Source: Pseudomonas sp. DC1.2
GTDB lineage: Bacteria; Pseudomonadota; Gammaproteobacteria; Pseudomonadales; Pseudomonadaceae
Length of the DNA: 64,000 bases
Reading direction: 5' to 3'
Assembly: GCF_034351645.1 (NCBI RefSeq)
Contig: NZ_CP133782.1
Location: 5,424,001-5,488,000 of the forward strand
The notes under the pieces were generated by a model. It had not been told where the DNA came from. It saw nothing but the letters and a program-made list of their open reading frames with translations, and ran no database searches. Positions within the stretch are counted from its first letter, which is position 1; each line of letters opens with the position of its first letter. Of the stretch, positions 47,021 through 57,165 are shown one piece after another. The position numbers were made by a program, and so were the translations under genes.

Positions 47021-48514
47021 TTACAACTTGATCCAGGTCGCCTTCAGCTCGGTGTACTTGTCAAATGCATGGAGCGATTTGTCACGACCGTTGCCGGACT
47101 GTTTGAAACCACCAAACGGGGCGGTCATGTCACCGCCGTCGTACTGGTTGACCCAAACGCTGCCCGCACGCAACGCTTTGGCCGTCAGGTGGGCCTTGGA
47201 GATGTCCTTGGTCCACACCGCCGCCGCGAGACCGTAAGGCGTGTCGTTGGCGATCTGGATAGCTTCCTCGGCGGTGTCGAACGTAAGCACCGACAGCACT
47301 GGGCCAAAGATCTCTTCCTGAGCGATTTTCATCGCATTACTGACGCCGTCAAAAATCGTCGGTTCAACGTAAGTCCCGCCGGTTTCCTGAAGAATGCGCT
47401 TGCCACCGGCGACCAATTTGGCGCCGTCGGTGTGACCGGATTCAATGTAGGACAGCACCGTGTTCATCTGTTGAGTGTCCACCAAGGCGCCGACGTTGGT
47501 CGCCGGGTCCAGGGGGTTACCTGGCTTCCAGGTTTTCAGGGCAGCGATCACCAGCGGCAAGAAGGTGTCCTTGATCGAGCGCTCGACCAGCAGGCGCGAG
47601 CCAGCGGTGCAGACTTCGCCCTGGTTGAAAGCGATAGCACTGGCCGCCGACTCCGCCGCCGCTTGTAGGTCCGGCGCATCGGCAAACACGATGTTCGGGC
47701 TCTTGCCGCCGGCTTCGAGCCAGACGCGCTTCATGTTTGACTCGCCGGAGTAGATCAGCAGTTGCTTGGCAATCTTGGTCGACCCGGTGAACACCAGCGT
47801 GTCGACGTCGTTATGCAGGGCCAAGGCCTTGCCGACGGTATGTCCGTAGCCCGGCAGCACGTTCAGCACACCTTTCGGAATACCGGCTTCAACGGCCAGT
47901 GCGGCGATGCGGATGGCAGTCAGCGGGGATTTTTCGGACGGTTTCAGGATCACCGAATTACCGGTGGACAACGCCGGGCCGAGCTTCCAGCAGGCCATCA
48001 TCAACGGGAAGTTCCACGGCACGATGGCAGCGACCACGCCGACCGGCTCACGAGTCACCAAACCCAGTTGGTCGTGCGGTGTAGCGGCCACTTCATCGTA
48101 GATCTTGTCGATGGCTTCGCCGCTCCAGCTCAAGGCTTGCGCAGCGCCAGGGACGTCGATGTTCAGGGAGTCGCTGATCGGCTTGCCCATGTCCAGGGTT
48201 TCAAGCAGGGCCAGCTCTTCAGCGTGCTGTTTCAGCAGGCCGGCAAAACGAATCATGGTGGCTTTGCGTTTGGTCGGCGCCAAGCGCGACCAGGCACCGG
48301 AATTGAAGGTAGCGCGAGCGTTTTCCACGGCGCGCTGGGCGTCGGCGGCATCACAGCTGGAAATCTTGCCCAGCAGACGGCCATCGACCGGGCTGATGCA
48401 CTCGAAGGTCTCGTTGGAGACGGCATCGGTGTATTCGCCATTGATGTAAGCGCGGCCTTCGATCTTCAGATCGCGAGCACGTTGTTCCCAGTCGGCACGA
48501 GTCAGGGTGGTCAT
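47021..48514 (-). CDS. pauC: Aldehyde dehydrogenase of polyamine catabolism (PauC/KauB/PuuC type)
   Basis: 497 residues. NAD fold segment VAAIVPWNFPLMMACWKLGP, general base Glu in VWLEAGGKSPNIVF, nucleophile Cys in NQGEVCTAGSRLLVE, and C-terminal APFGGFKQSGNGRDKSLHAF. In P. aeruginosa PA5312 (PauC/KauB) oxidises gamma-glutamyl-aminobutyraldehyde-type aldehydes, and lies at this point of the chromosome. GGAGGACACCCC precedes ATG 48514. Would follow the PauB4-like oxidase in the pathway. Confidence 0.93.
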   Translation of the reverse strand: MTTLTRADWEQRARDLKIEGRAYINGEYTDAVSNETFECISPVDGRLLGKISSCDAADAQRAVENARATFNSGAWSRLAPTKRKATMIRFAGLLKQHAEELALLETLDMGKPISDSLNIDVPGAAQALSWSGEAIDKIYDEVAATPHDQLGLVTREPVGVVAAIVPWNFPLMMACWKLGPALSTGNSVILKPSEKSPLTAIRIAALAVEAGIPKGVLNVLPGYGHTVGKALALHNDVDTLVFTGSTKIAKQLLIYSGESNMKRVWLEAGGKSPNIVFADAPDLQAAAESAASAIAFNQGEVCTAGSRLLVERSIKDTFLPLVIAALKTWKPGNPLDPATNVGALVDTQQMNTVLSYIESGHTDGAKLVAGGKRILQETGGTYVEPTIFDGVSNAMKIAQEEIFGPVLSVLTFDTAEEAIQIANDTPYGLAAAVWTKDISKAHLTAKALRAGSVWVNQYDGGDMTAPFGGFKQSGNGRDKSLHAFDKYTELKATWIKL

Positions 48515-48630
48515 TGGGGTGTCCTCCTCTTGTTGAATACGAACGCTGATGGCAAGCGCTCTCAGGAATACTGCCTCGCCAGCCTGCTTGCGGCCAAGGC
48601 AACCGCCACCCTAAACCAGCCACCCCTCAT

Positions 48631-48648
48631 GTTTCAATATATTTGACA
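48631..48648. promoter_or_regulatory. Possible PauR operator upstream of pauC
   Basis: GTTTCAATATATTTGACA: palindrome TCAA-TATAT-TTGA, close to the E. coli PuuR site core (AATATATTGAC). 117 bases before pauC. Confidence 0.5.
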
Positions 48649-48742
48649 CCAAGGCCGTAAACGGCCTTGCGATGTTCATTTTAATAAACATAGACTTTGG
48701 CCTTTCCAGCCACTTGCGCCGTATTCACGGGGGATTACCAGC

Positions 48743-49105
48743 ATGAACATCCAGGACGTCGTCGATTTCAGCCAGGCCACCACCCAGCCCGATCGCTATC
48801 GGCCAGACCCGGCGAAAGTCATGAAGGGCGACCCCGAGCAAACGGTTTACAACCATTACAACAGCCCCTGCGGCCAGATGAGCGCCGGCGTTTGGGAAGG
48901 CGAAGTTGGCCAGTGGCTGGTGAACTATACCGAGCATGAATACTGCGAAATCGTTCAAGGCGTTTCAGTGCTGCGCGATAGCGATGGCAACAGCAAAACC
49001 GTGCGCGCGGGCGATCGCTTCGTCATCCCGGCCGGGTTCCGGGGGACGTGGGAAGTCCTGGAGGCGTGTCGCAAAATCTATGTGGTGTTTGAACAGAAGG
49101 CTTGA
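48743..49105 (+). CDS. Cupin domain protein (DUF861 type)
   Basis: 120 residues. N-terminal MNIQDVVDFSQATTQPDRYR, cupin core WLVNYTEHEYCEIVQGVSVL and RAGDRFVIPAGFRGTWEVLE. Similar cupin_3 proteins accompany amine and amino acid catabolic genes. Divergent from pauC with the palindrome at 48631 between them, so possibly in the same regulon. No enzymatic function can be given. Confidence 0.88.
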   Translation: MNIQDVVDFSQATTQPDRYRPDPAKVMKGDPEQTVYNHYNSPCGQMSAGVWEGEVGQWLVNYTEHEYCEIVQGVSVLRDSDGNSKTVRAGDRFVIPAGFRGTWEVLEACRKIYVVFEQKA

Positions 49106-49269
49106 GTCGAAACAGACAGTCACGATACAGACAGGACGCGAACAATCGCCCTGAGCGAAGCTTGCCAGCAGCGCCGAGTCACTCAACGTCCAGGCAAATG
49201 GCAGCACAGGACGTGTTGCCAGGTCTTGGCCCTCGCGCGCCCTAACGCTTAAATAAGCAAGGAAGCCTC

Positions 49270-49479
49270 ATGACTCTTCACTGCAACATAAACGCCGCAC
49301 ACTTCGCTATCGGCCAAGTGGCCACCCCGGCAACACTGGACGCCATTCGCTTGGCTGCCGGTGTGCAGAACCATCGCCTGGAACGGCCAGATGACCTGTT
49401 TAACCTATTGCCAAAGCCTGATCGCGTGCGGGTGCTGGTCAACGACCGCAATGAGGTTCTGGAACTGATCTGCGGTTAA
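49270..49479 (+). CDS. Small protein, peptidase inhibitor I78-like
   Basis: 69 residues with AAGGAAGCC before ATG 49270. The layout GVQNHRLERPDDL, then PDRVRVLVNDRNEVLELICG resembles the I78 peptidase-inhibitor family end (DRL.V.VD..G.I....CG), but no signal peptide is present, unlike most I78 proteins. Function therefore uncertain. Converges on rpmG with a shared terminator. Confidence 0.65.
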   Translation: MTLHCNINAAHFAIGQVATPATLDAIRLAAGVQNHRLERPDDLFNLLPKPDRVRVLVNDRNEVLELICG

Positions 49480-49498
49480 AAACCATCGCACACAAGCA

Positions 49499-49536
49499 AC
49501 AAAAAAGGCCCGTATCTCGCGATACGGGCCTTTTTC
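49499..49536. terminator. Bidirectional terminator at rpmG end
   Basis: AAAAAGGCCCGTATC / GATACGGGCCTTTTT with a 4-base loop. 15-base stem, A-run and T-run on the two sides, serving rpmG (minus) and the small plus-strand gene. Confidence 0.93.
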
Positions 49537-49553
49537 GTAAGATGGAAAATCAA

Positions 49554-49709
49554 TTACTTGATTTTGCCTTCTTTGTAGATCACGTGCTTACGAACAACCG
49601 GATCATATTTCTTGATCTCGATTTTGTCCGGAGTAGTACGCTTGTTTTTGTCGGTAGTGTAGAAGTGACCAGTACCGGCGCTCGAAATCAAACGAATCAA
49701 TTCACGCAT
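49554..49709 (-). CDS. rpmG: 50S ribosomal protein L33
   Basis: 51 residues: [20 protein letters not shown] continuing [20 protein letters not shown] and ending VIYKEGKIK. This is the cysteine-free L33 form common where zinc is not used. Start ATG 49709, preceded by AGGGAGC. Second gene of rpmB-rpmG, 11 bases after rpmB. Confidence 0.97.
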   Translation of the reverse strand: MRELIRLISSAGTGHFYTTDKNKRTTPDKIEIKKYDPVVRKHVIYKEGKIK

Positions 49710-49720
49710 GATTAGCTCCC

Positions 49721-49954
49721 TTAGATCTTGCCAGCGCGGCGCATTTCGGCCAGCACGACAGTGATGCCACGCTTGTCGATGATACGCATGCCTTTGGCAG
49801 ATACGCGCAGACGCACGAAACGTTTCTCTTCTTCAACCCAGAAGCGGTGATGCTGCAGGTTCGGCAGGAAACGACGACGGGTTTTGTTGTTTGCGTGGGA
49901 AATGTTATTCCCAGTCACCGGACCCTTACCGGTAACTTGACATACTCTCGACAT
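49721..49954 (-). CDS. rpmB: 50S ribosomal protein L28
   Basis: 77 residues, standard. [20 protein letters not shown], the Lys/Arg-rich [20 protein letters not shown] and a C-terminal [12 protein letters not shown]. First gene of rpmBG, with a promoter at 50104-50132. Confidence 0.97.
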   Translation of the reverse strand: MSRVCQVTGKGPVTGNNISHANNKTRRRFLPNLQHHRFWVEEEKRFVRLRVSAKGMRIIDKRGITVVLAEMRRAGKI

Positions 49955-50401
49955 GCCTCAGCCCTCTAAAACCACATGCCCAACCCGGCATGGGTTGGCC
50001 GCTTAATCTCTCAGTCATTTGGCGCCAGGCGCCGCGTTTCTTTAGGGGTCTTACCGGCTACACCTACAAACGAAGGAACCGGGCCCCTAGAAAAGAGCGC
50101 TGCTTTATACCAGAAAGACTGGAGAGCAACAACATTCGGTGTGCGTTGAATTAACGAAAAGCCTATTTTTCGACCCCAAGGCGCCTTGAACAAAGGCTAT
50201 CGGGGCCAGTGACCGCTCGTCGCAGAGAATCGATCGTCACCCCATTCCAACGCTTTCTTCAATCACCGCACACTGAAATTAGCCGCCCATACTCCCCCCA
50301 AAATGAAAAAGGGGATAGTCATTTGCAAAAGAGCGCTCTAGGGTAAGCCTTTTCCAGACTGCACATGCAGATGGCCTTCGATTCTGCAAAGGAAATCCAA
50401 T
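49955..50401. other. Intergenic region rpmB / peptide-binding protein
   Basis: 447 bases with no supported gene. It holds the rpmB promoter and a leader of about 140 bases with a hairpin CCAACCCGGCATGGGTTGG at 49980-49998. The half nearer the peptide-binding gene is AT-richer and should carry that gene's promoter; I see no clear motif there. Confidence 0.55.
50104..50132 (-). promoter_or_regulatory. Sigma-70 promoter of rpmB-rpmG
   Basis: On the minus strand TTGTTG, 17 bases, TATAAA. Near-consensus elements with ideal spacing. The start of transcription would fall near 50097, about 140 bases before rpmB. Confidence 0.65.
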
Positions 50402-51988
50402 ATGCGCCTCGCTGCCCTACCGCTGCTGCTTGCCCCACTGCTGCTTAGCCCACTGGCAGAGGCCGCCGCCCTTAGCGTCTGCACGGAAGCCAGCCCCGAA
50501 GGGTTCGACGTGGTGCAATACAATTCGCTGACCACCACTAACGCGTCGGCCGACGTGCTGATGAACCGCTTGGTGGACTTCGACACCGCCAGCGGGAAAG
50601 TAGTCGCCAGTCTCGCAGACAGCTGGGACGTCTCGCCCGACGGCCTGACCTATGTCTTCAAATTGCACCCACGTGTGAAGTTTCACCACACCGAATACTT
50701 CAGCCCCACTCGAGACCTGAGCGCCGAAGACGTCAAGTTCAGCTTCGACCGCATGTTAGACCCGGCCAATCCTTGGCACGCTGTCGCCCAAAGCGGGTTC
50801 CCCCATGCGCAATCGATGCAATTACCCGCGTTGATCACGAAGATCGACGCGCTGGACCCGCTGACGGTGCGTTTTACCCTCGACCACCCAGACTCGACGT
50901 TTCTTGCCACCTTGAGCATGGGTTTCGCTTCGATTTACTCGGCCGAATACGCCGATAAGCTGATGAAGGCCGACACCCCGGAAAAGCTCAACAGCCAGCC
51001 GATCGGCAGCGGCCCCTTCATCTTCAACCGCTTCCAGAAAGACGCCTCGATTCGCTACAAGGCCAACGCCGACTATTTTGGCGGCAAGCCGTCAGTGGAC
51101 CCGCTGATTTTTGCGATTACCCCCGATGCCAACGTGCGTCTGCAGAAATTGCGCCGCAACGAGTGCCAGATCGCCCTGTCGCCCAAGCCTCTGGACGTGC
51201 GGGCGGTACAGCATGAGCCGAAACTGAAAGTTGAAAAGACCGACGCCTTCATGACGGCATTCGTCGCCATCAATACTCAACACCCACCTCTGGACAAGCC
51301 CGAAGTTCGCCAGGCAATCAACCTCGCGTTCGACAAGAGCAACTACATCAAAGCGGTGTTCGAAGACACCGCGACGCCGGCTGATGGCCCTTATCCGCCC
51401 AATACCTGGAGCTACGCCAAGAACTTGCCCGGCTACGCCCATGACATTGAAAAAGCCAAGGCACTGATGACCCAGGCAGGACTCAAGAACGGCTTCAAAA
51501 CCACGATCTGGACTCGTCCTTCCGGCAGTTTGCTGAACCCCAACCCAAGCCTTGGCGCCCAACTGTTGCAGTCTGACCTTGCGCAAATCGGCATTCAGGC
51601 CGAAATCCGCGTGATCGAATGGGGCGAGTTGATTCGCCGCGCGAAAGCCGGCGAACACGACCTGCTGTTCATGGGCTGGGCCGGCGACAACGGCGACCCG
51701 GACAACTTCCTGACGCCTCAGTTTTCCTGCGCCGCAGTCAAATCCGGCACCAACTTCGCCCGCTACTGCAATCAGGATCTGGATAAGTTGATCAGCGCCG
51801 GCAAGACCACCAGCGAGCAGGGTGTGCGCACCAAACTCTACGAGCAGGCCCAAACGCAGATCCAGCAACAGGCGCTGTGGCTGCCACTGGCGCACCCGAC
51901 CGCCTTCGCCCTGACGCGCAAAGAGGTACAGGGCTACCAGGTCAGCCCCTTTGGCCGGCAGGATTATTCGAAGGTCAGCCTCAAGTAA
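50402..51988 (+). CDS. Peptide/opine ABC transporter substrate-binding protein
   Basis: 528 residues, SBP_bac_5 family. Signal peptide (MRLAALPLLLAPLLLSPLAEAA). Mature part begins LSVCTEASPEGFDVVQYNS, with the DppA-like SWDVSPDGLTYVFKLHPRVKFH and ISAYFVPG-like later core replaced by MGWAGDNGDPDNFLTPQFSC. The DppA/OppA fold with a Cys pair near the start points to di- or tripeptides. No permease or ATPase genes are beside it; by position it matches PA5317. Confidence 0.9.
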   Translation: MRLAALPLLLAPLLLSPLAEAAALSVCTEASPEGFDVVQYNSLTTTNASADVLMNRLVDFDTASGKVVASLADSWDVSPDGLTYVFKLHPRVKFHHTEYFSPTRDLSAEDVKFSFDRMLDPANPWHAVAQSGFPHAQSMQLPALITKIDALDPLTVRFTLDHPDSTFLATLSMGFASIYSAEYADKLMKADTPEKLNSQPIGSGPFIFNRFQKDASIRYKANADYFGGKPSVDPLIFAITPDANVRLQKLRRNECQIALSPKPLDVRAVQHEPKLKVEKTDAFMTAFVAINTQHPPLDKPEVRQAINLAFDKSNYIKAVFEDTATPADGPYPPNTWSYAKNLPGYAHDIEKAKALMTQAGLKNGFKTTIWTRPSGSLLNPNPSLGAQLLQSDLAQIGIQAEIRVIEWGELIRRAKAGEHDLLFMGWAGDNGDPDNFLTPQFSCAAVKSGTNFARYCNQDLDKLISAGKTTSEQGVRTKLYEQAQTQIQQQALWLPLAHPTAFALTRKEVQGYQVSPFGRQDYSKVSLK

Positions 51989-52001
51989 CCGCGTCGCCGC
52001 G

Positions 52002-52676
52002 CTACATCCAGCCGTACTCAGCCATGGACAGCGGATCGCCGTCACCAATGATGAAATGGTCGAGCACCCGAACATCGATCAACTCCAGCGCCTCCTGAAG
52101 GCGCTTGGTCAGCGTTCGGTCGGCCTGGCTGGGGCTGGTGTTACCCGAGGGATGGTTGTGGCACAGGATCAACGCTGCGGCGTTGTGAGCCAGAGCGCGC
52201 TTGACCACTTGCCGTGGATACACGCTGGTGCTGTCGATGGTGCCGCGAAACAGCGCCTCAAACGCCAATACCCGGTGCTTGGAGTCCAGGAACAGGCAGC
52301 CGAACACTTCGTGAGGTTCGTGACGCAACATCGACTTGAGGTAGTCGCGTACCGCCACCGGACTCTCCAGCACCGAATGGCGACGTAATCGCTCGGCAAG
52401 ATGGCGCCGCGCCATTTCCAGCACCGCCTGCAACTGAGCGAATTTTGCCGGCCCCAGGCCGAGATGGCCGCTGAAGGTCCGCAAATCAGCCTCCAGCAAG
52501 GTGCGCAGGCTGCCAAATTGCAGGAGCAGATGGCGCGCCAGGTCGACGGCGCTTTTTCCGGCCACACCAGTGCGAAGAAAAATCGCCAGCAACTCAGCGT
52601 CGGACAAACTCGCCGAACCCTGGTCAAGCAGCTTCTCCCGCGGCCGTTCCGCCGCGGGCCAATCACGAATACTCAT
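52002..52676 (-). CDS. radC: RadC family protein (JAMM/MPN metalloprotein)
   Basis: 224 residues from ATG 52676. Helix-hairpin-helix N-terminal part ([21 protein letters not shown]) and a C-terminal MPN domain with the zinc motif [15 protein letters not shown]. Despite the name, a direct role in DNA repair has not been confirmed in most bacteria. Divergent from coaBC. Confidence 0.93.
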   Translation of the reverse strand: MSIRDWPAAERPREKLLDQGSASLSDAELLAIFLRTGVAGKSAVDLARHLLLQFGSLRTLLEADLRTFSGHLGLGPAKFAQLQAVLEMARRHLAERLRRHSVLESPVAVRDYLKSMLRHEPHEVFGCLFLDSKHRVLAFEALFRGTIDSTSVYPRQVVKRALAHNAAALILCHNHPSGNTSPSQADRTLTKRLQEALELIDVRVLDHFIIGDGDPLSMAEYGWM

Positions 52677-52811
52677 AGCACTTCCCTGTCTGTGGGCACC
52701 GCTGTTCCGTAGCGGTCGCTGTGATATCGTAGCCCATCTTTTTTGCGAGCGATTTCGCCCCTGGGGAGGGGGTATCGCCACGCAGTCATCAACGAAATGA
52801 AAGGCAGACCT

Positions 52812-54020
52812 ATGCAGCGGCTGTATCGGAAACGCATCGTTCTGGGCGTCGGCGGCGGCATTGCTGCCTACAAGAGCGCCGACCTGGTTCGCCGCCTGAT
52901 CGACCAGGGCGCTGAAGTACGCGTGGTCATGACCCGTGGCGGCAGCGAGTTCATTACCCCGCTGACCCTGCAGGCTTTATCCGGGCACCCGGTCCACCTC
53001 GACCTGCTGGACCCAGCGGCCGAAGCCGCCATGGGCCACATCGAGCTGGCCAAATGGGCCGACCTGGTGCTGATCGCCCCCGCCACCGCTGACCTGATCG
53101 CACGTCTGGCGCAAGGCATTGCCAACGACTTGCTGACCACGCTGGTGCTGGCCACCGACGCCGTGGTCGCGGTTGCCCCGGCGATGAATCAGGCGATGTG
53201 GCGCGATCCGGCTACCCAGGCCAACCTGCAAACTCTCGAAAGCCGCGGTCTCAAAGCCTTCGGCCCCGCCTCCGGCAGCCAGGCCTGTGGCGACGTCGGC
53301 ATGGGCCGCATGCTCGAAGCCACCGACCTCGCCCAGTGCGCGGCGGACTGCTTCCAGCGCCATGCCTTGACCGGCAAACATGTGCTGATTACCGCCGGGC
53401 CGACCCAGGAAAACATCGATCCGGTGCGCTACATCACCAACCACAGCTCCGGCAAAATGGGCTTTGCCCTGGCCGAAGCCGCCGTCGAGGCCGGCGCCAG
53501 AGTGACGCTGATCACCGGCCCAGTGCATTTGCCGACCCCGGATCGCGTCACCCGCATCGACGTCGTCAGCGCCCGCGACATGCTCGCTGCCTGCGAAGCC
53601 GCGATACCTTGCGACCTGTTTATCGCCTCGGCAGCGGTCGCGGACTACCGCCCGGAAGTCGTCGCCCCACAAAAACTCAAGAAAGACCCTACGAACGGCG
53701 ACGGCTTGTTGCTGCAAATGGTGCGTAACCCAGACATCCTGGCCACCATTGCAACCCGCCCTGACCGTCCGTTCAGTGTCGGTTTCGCCGCCGAAACCGA
53801 ACACCTGCTCGATTACGCTGCACGCAAGTTGAAAGACAAGAACCTCGATTTGATCGTCGCCAACGACGTCGCCAACCCGAGCATTGGCTTCAACAGCGAA
53901 GAAAACGCCTGCAGCGTGATTGATCGTAAGCTGCACGCCACGCTTTTCGCCCAGACCAGCAAGAGCAAGATTGCTCGCCAACTGATCACTTTTATCGCCG
54001 AACGTCTGAACCAGGTTTAA
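52812..54020 (+). CDS. coaBC: Bifunctional phosphopantothenoylcysteine synthetase/decarboxylase
   Basis: 402 residues from ATG 52812. CoaC part about 1-190: FMN-binding [46 protein letters not shown] and active-site Cys in [13 protein letters not shown]. CoaB part from about 195: [20 protein letters not shown] and [20 protein letters not shown]. Two consecutive steps to 4'-phosphopantetheine in CoA synthesis. 5 bases before dut. Confidence 0.96.
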   Translation: MQRLYRKRIVLGVGGGIAAYKSADLVRRLIDQGAEVRVVMTRGGSEFITPLTLQALSGHPVHLDLLDPAAEAAMGHIELAKWADLVLIAPATADLIARLAQGIANDLLTTLVLATDAVVAVAPAMNQAMWRDPATQANLQTLESRGLKAFGPASGSQACGDVGMGRMLEATDLAQCAADCFQRHALTGKHVLITAGPTQENIDPVRYITNHSSGKMGFALAEAAVEAGARVTLITGPVHLPTPDRVTRIDVVSARDMLAACEAAIPCDLFIASAAVADYRPEVVAPQKLKKDPTNGDGLLLQMVRNPDILATIATRPDRPFSVGFAAETEHLLDYAARKLKDKNLDLIVANDVANPSIGFNSEENACSVIDRKLHATLFAQTSKSKIARQLITFIAERLNQV

Positions 54021-54025
54021 TTTAC

Positions 54026-54481
54026 ATGCACGCTTTGCAAGCCAAGATCCTCGACCCCCGCATCGGCACCGACTTCCCGCTGCCGCAATACGCCACCCCC
54101 GGCTCCGCCGGCCTTGACCTGCGCGCCATGCTGGAAAAAGACACGGTGATCAAGCCGGGCGAAACCCTGCTGATCCCGACCGGCCTGTCGGTTTATATCG
54201 GCGACCCAGGCCTTGCGGCGCTGATTCTGCCGCGGTCCGGGCTAGGCCATAAGCACGGCATCGTGCTGGGCAATCTGGTCGGCCTGATCGACTCCGATTA
54301 CCAGGGTCCACTGATGGTGTCGTGCTGGAACCGCAGCGACAAGGAGTTCACCCTTGAAGTGGGCGAACGGCTTGCGCAGCTGGTTTTGGTGCCGGTCGTT
54401 CAAGCACACTTCGAGATGGTCGACGCGTTCGTTGAAACCGAGCGCGGCGCGGGTGGTTTTGGTCACTCCGGCAGCCACTGA
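54026..54481 (+). CDS. dut: dUTP diphosphatase
   Basis: 151 residues, trimeric dUTPase. All five motifs are present: [35 protein letters not shown] (catalytic Asp), [11 protein letters not shown] and the C-terminal [10 protein letters not shown]. Removes dUTP and supplies dUMP for dTMP. Co-transcribed with coaBC, a common arrangement in gamma-proteobacteria. Confidence 0.97.
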   Translation: MHALQAKILDPRIGTDFPLPQYATPGSAGLDLRAMLEKDTVIKPGETLLIPTGLSVYIGDPGLAALILPRSGLGHKHGIVLGNLVGLIDSDYQGPLMVSCWNRSDKEFTLEVGERLAQLVLVPVVQAHFEMVDAFVETERGAGGFGHSGSH

Positions 54482-54510
54482 TTCGAAACATGGCGGCCCG
54501 ACGCTTCAGG

Positions 54511-54538
54511 GTGGGAACGAACTCGCTCCCACCGATTT
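54511..54538. repeat. REP-like hairpin after dut
   Basis: GGGTGGGAACGAACTCGCTCCCACC: stem GTGGGA/TCCCAC with a REP-like centre in the dut-algC gap. It may be a transcript end, without a clear T-run. Confidence 0.5.
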
Positions 54539-54745
54539 GCGGCTGAAATTGTACCGACGTTATCTGTAAGGTTTACCGCAGAAAATCAAGGCATTGGCTG
54601 GCCAAAGCCCCGCCGCTCGCGGTGTCATGGCCTTTTCGCACCACGAACTCTCTGCGGAAAACGCCGTCATACCCTTCAGTTTGAGCCTGGCGATACGATT
54701 CTCGCAGGCCGGTCCAGCCACTTTCGAAATGGAGTATTCCTACAG

Positions 54746-56143
54746 ATGAGCAGTCCAGCCCACGTTGCACCGAAGTTCCCCGACAGCATCTTCCGCGCCT
54801 ACGACATTCGCGGCACCGTCCCGGAATTCTTGAACGCTGAAACCGCTTATTGGCTCGGCCGCGCTATTGGCGCACAAAGCCTGGCCCAGGACGAACCGAA
54901 TATTTCCGTTGGCCGCGATGGTCGCCTCTCCGGCCCGGAACTGGTTGAACAACTGATCAAAGGCCTTGCCGATAGCGGTTGCCACGTCAGCGACGTCGGC
55001 TTGGTGCCAACGCCAGCCCTGTATTACGCCGCTAACGTCTTGGCCGGTAAGTCCGGCGTGATGCTGACCGGCAGCCATAACCCGTCGAACTACAACGGCT
55101 TCAAAATCGTCATCGCTGGCGACACCCTGGCCAACGAACAGATTCAGGCCCTGCACGAGCGCCTCAAGACCAACAACTTGAGCAGCGGCCAGGGCAGCAT
55201 TACCCAAGTCGAGATTCTTGATCGCTACCACCGCGAAATCGTCCAGGACATCAAACTGGCCCGCCGCCTGAAGGTGGTGGTCGATTGCGGTAACGGCGCC
55301 GCCGGCGTGATCGCCCCGCAATTGATTGAAGCGCTGAACTGCGAAGTCATTCCGCTGTTCTGCGAGGTCGATGGCAACTTCCCGAACCACCACCCGGACC
55401 CCGGCAAGCCTGAAAACCTTGTGGACCTGATCGCCAAGGTCAAGGAAACCAACGCCGACCTGGGCCTGGCTTTCGATGGCGACGGCGACCGTGTTGGCGT
55501 GGTGACTAACACCGGCAGCATCGTCTTCCCGGACCGCTTGCTGATGCTGTTCGCCCGTGACGTACTCGCGCGCAACCCGGACGCGGAAATCATCTTCGAC
55601 GTCAAATGCACCCGCCGCCTGACTCCACTGATCCAGGAGTACGGCGGTCGTCCACTCATGTGGAAGACCGGCCACTCATTGATCAAGAAGAAAATGAAAC
55701 AGACCGGCGCTCTGTTGGCCGGTGAAATGAGCGGGCACATCTTCTTCAAGGAGCGCTGGTTCGGTTTCGACGATGGCATTTACAGCGCTGCGCGCCTGCT
55801 GGAGATCCTCAGCCAGGAGAAATCCACCGCGGAGGAACTGTTTGCGACGTTCCCCAACGATATTTCTACACCCGAGATCAATATCCATGTGACCGAAGAG
55901 AGCAAATTCAGCATCATTGACGCACTGCACGATGCGACATGGGGCGAAGGCGCCGACCTGACCACCATCGACGGCGTGCGGGTCGACTATGCCAAAGGCT
56001 GGGGCCTGGTTCGCGCCTCCAACACCACACCGGTGCTGGTATTGCGTTTCGAGGCCGATGACGCGACTGAACTGCAACGCATCAAGGATGTATTCCACGT
56101 CCAGCTGAAACGCGTTGCGCCTGATCTCCTTCTACCGTTTTGA
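54746..56143 (+). CDS. algC: Phosphomannomutase/phosphoglucomutase AlgC
   Basis: 465 residues. Catalytic phosphoserine Ser110 in MLTGSHNPSNYNG; metal loop FDGDGDRVGV; sugar-binding GEMSGHIFF; phosphate-binding RASNTTPVLVLRFEA. Supplies mannose-1-phosphate and glucose-1-phosphate for alginate, LPS, rhamnolipid and Psl-type polysaccharides. In P. aeruginosa it is under AlgR control. 39 bases before argB. Confidence 0.97.
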   Translation: MSSPAHVAPKFPDSIFRAYDIRGTVPEFLNAETAYWLGRAIGAQSLAQDEPNISVGRDGRLSGPELVEQLIKGLADSGCHVSDVGLVPTPALYYAANVLAGKSGVMLTGSHNPSNYNGFKIVIAGDTLANEQIQALHERLKTNNLSSGQGSITQVEILDRYHREIVQDIKLARRLKVVVDCGNGAAGVIAPQLIEALNCEVIPLFCEVDGNFPNHHPDPGKPENLVDLIAKVKETNADLGLAFDGDGDRVGVVTNTGSIVFPDRLLMLFARDVLARNPDAEIIFDVKCTRRLTPLIQEYGGRPLMWKTGHSLIKKKMKQTGALLAGEMSGHIFFKERWFGFDDGIYSAARLLEILSQEKSTAEELFATFPNDISTPEINIHVTEESKFSIIDALHDATWGEGADLTTIDGVRVDYAKGWGLVRASNTTPVLVLRFEADDATELQRIKDVFHVQLKRVAPDLLLPF

Positions 56144-56182
56144 TTTTTTGAAGCGCCTTCTTTTGAAGTGCCGGAGCCCTGA

Positions 56183-57088
<906 letters not shown>

Positions 57089-57100
57089 GCAGCGCACACC

Positions 57101-57138
57101 AAAAGCCCCCCTCAGCCAGACTGAGCGGGGGCTTTTTT
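57101..57138. terminator. Bidirectional terminator argB / pyrE
   Basis: AAAAGCCCCCCTCAG / CTGAGCGGGGGCTTTTTT with a 5-base loop. Serves argB (plus) and pyrE (minus). Confidence 0.92.
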
Positions 57139-57165
57139 ATGCCTCGGGGCTACAGGAAATTACGG

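Noticed and set aside
51073..52075. Minus-strand ORFs opposite the peptide-binding protein
   Set aside because: Antisense frames of the SBP gene without any domain.
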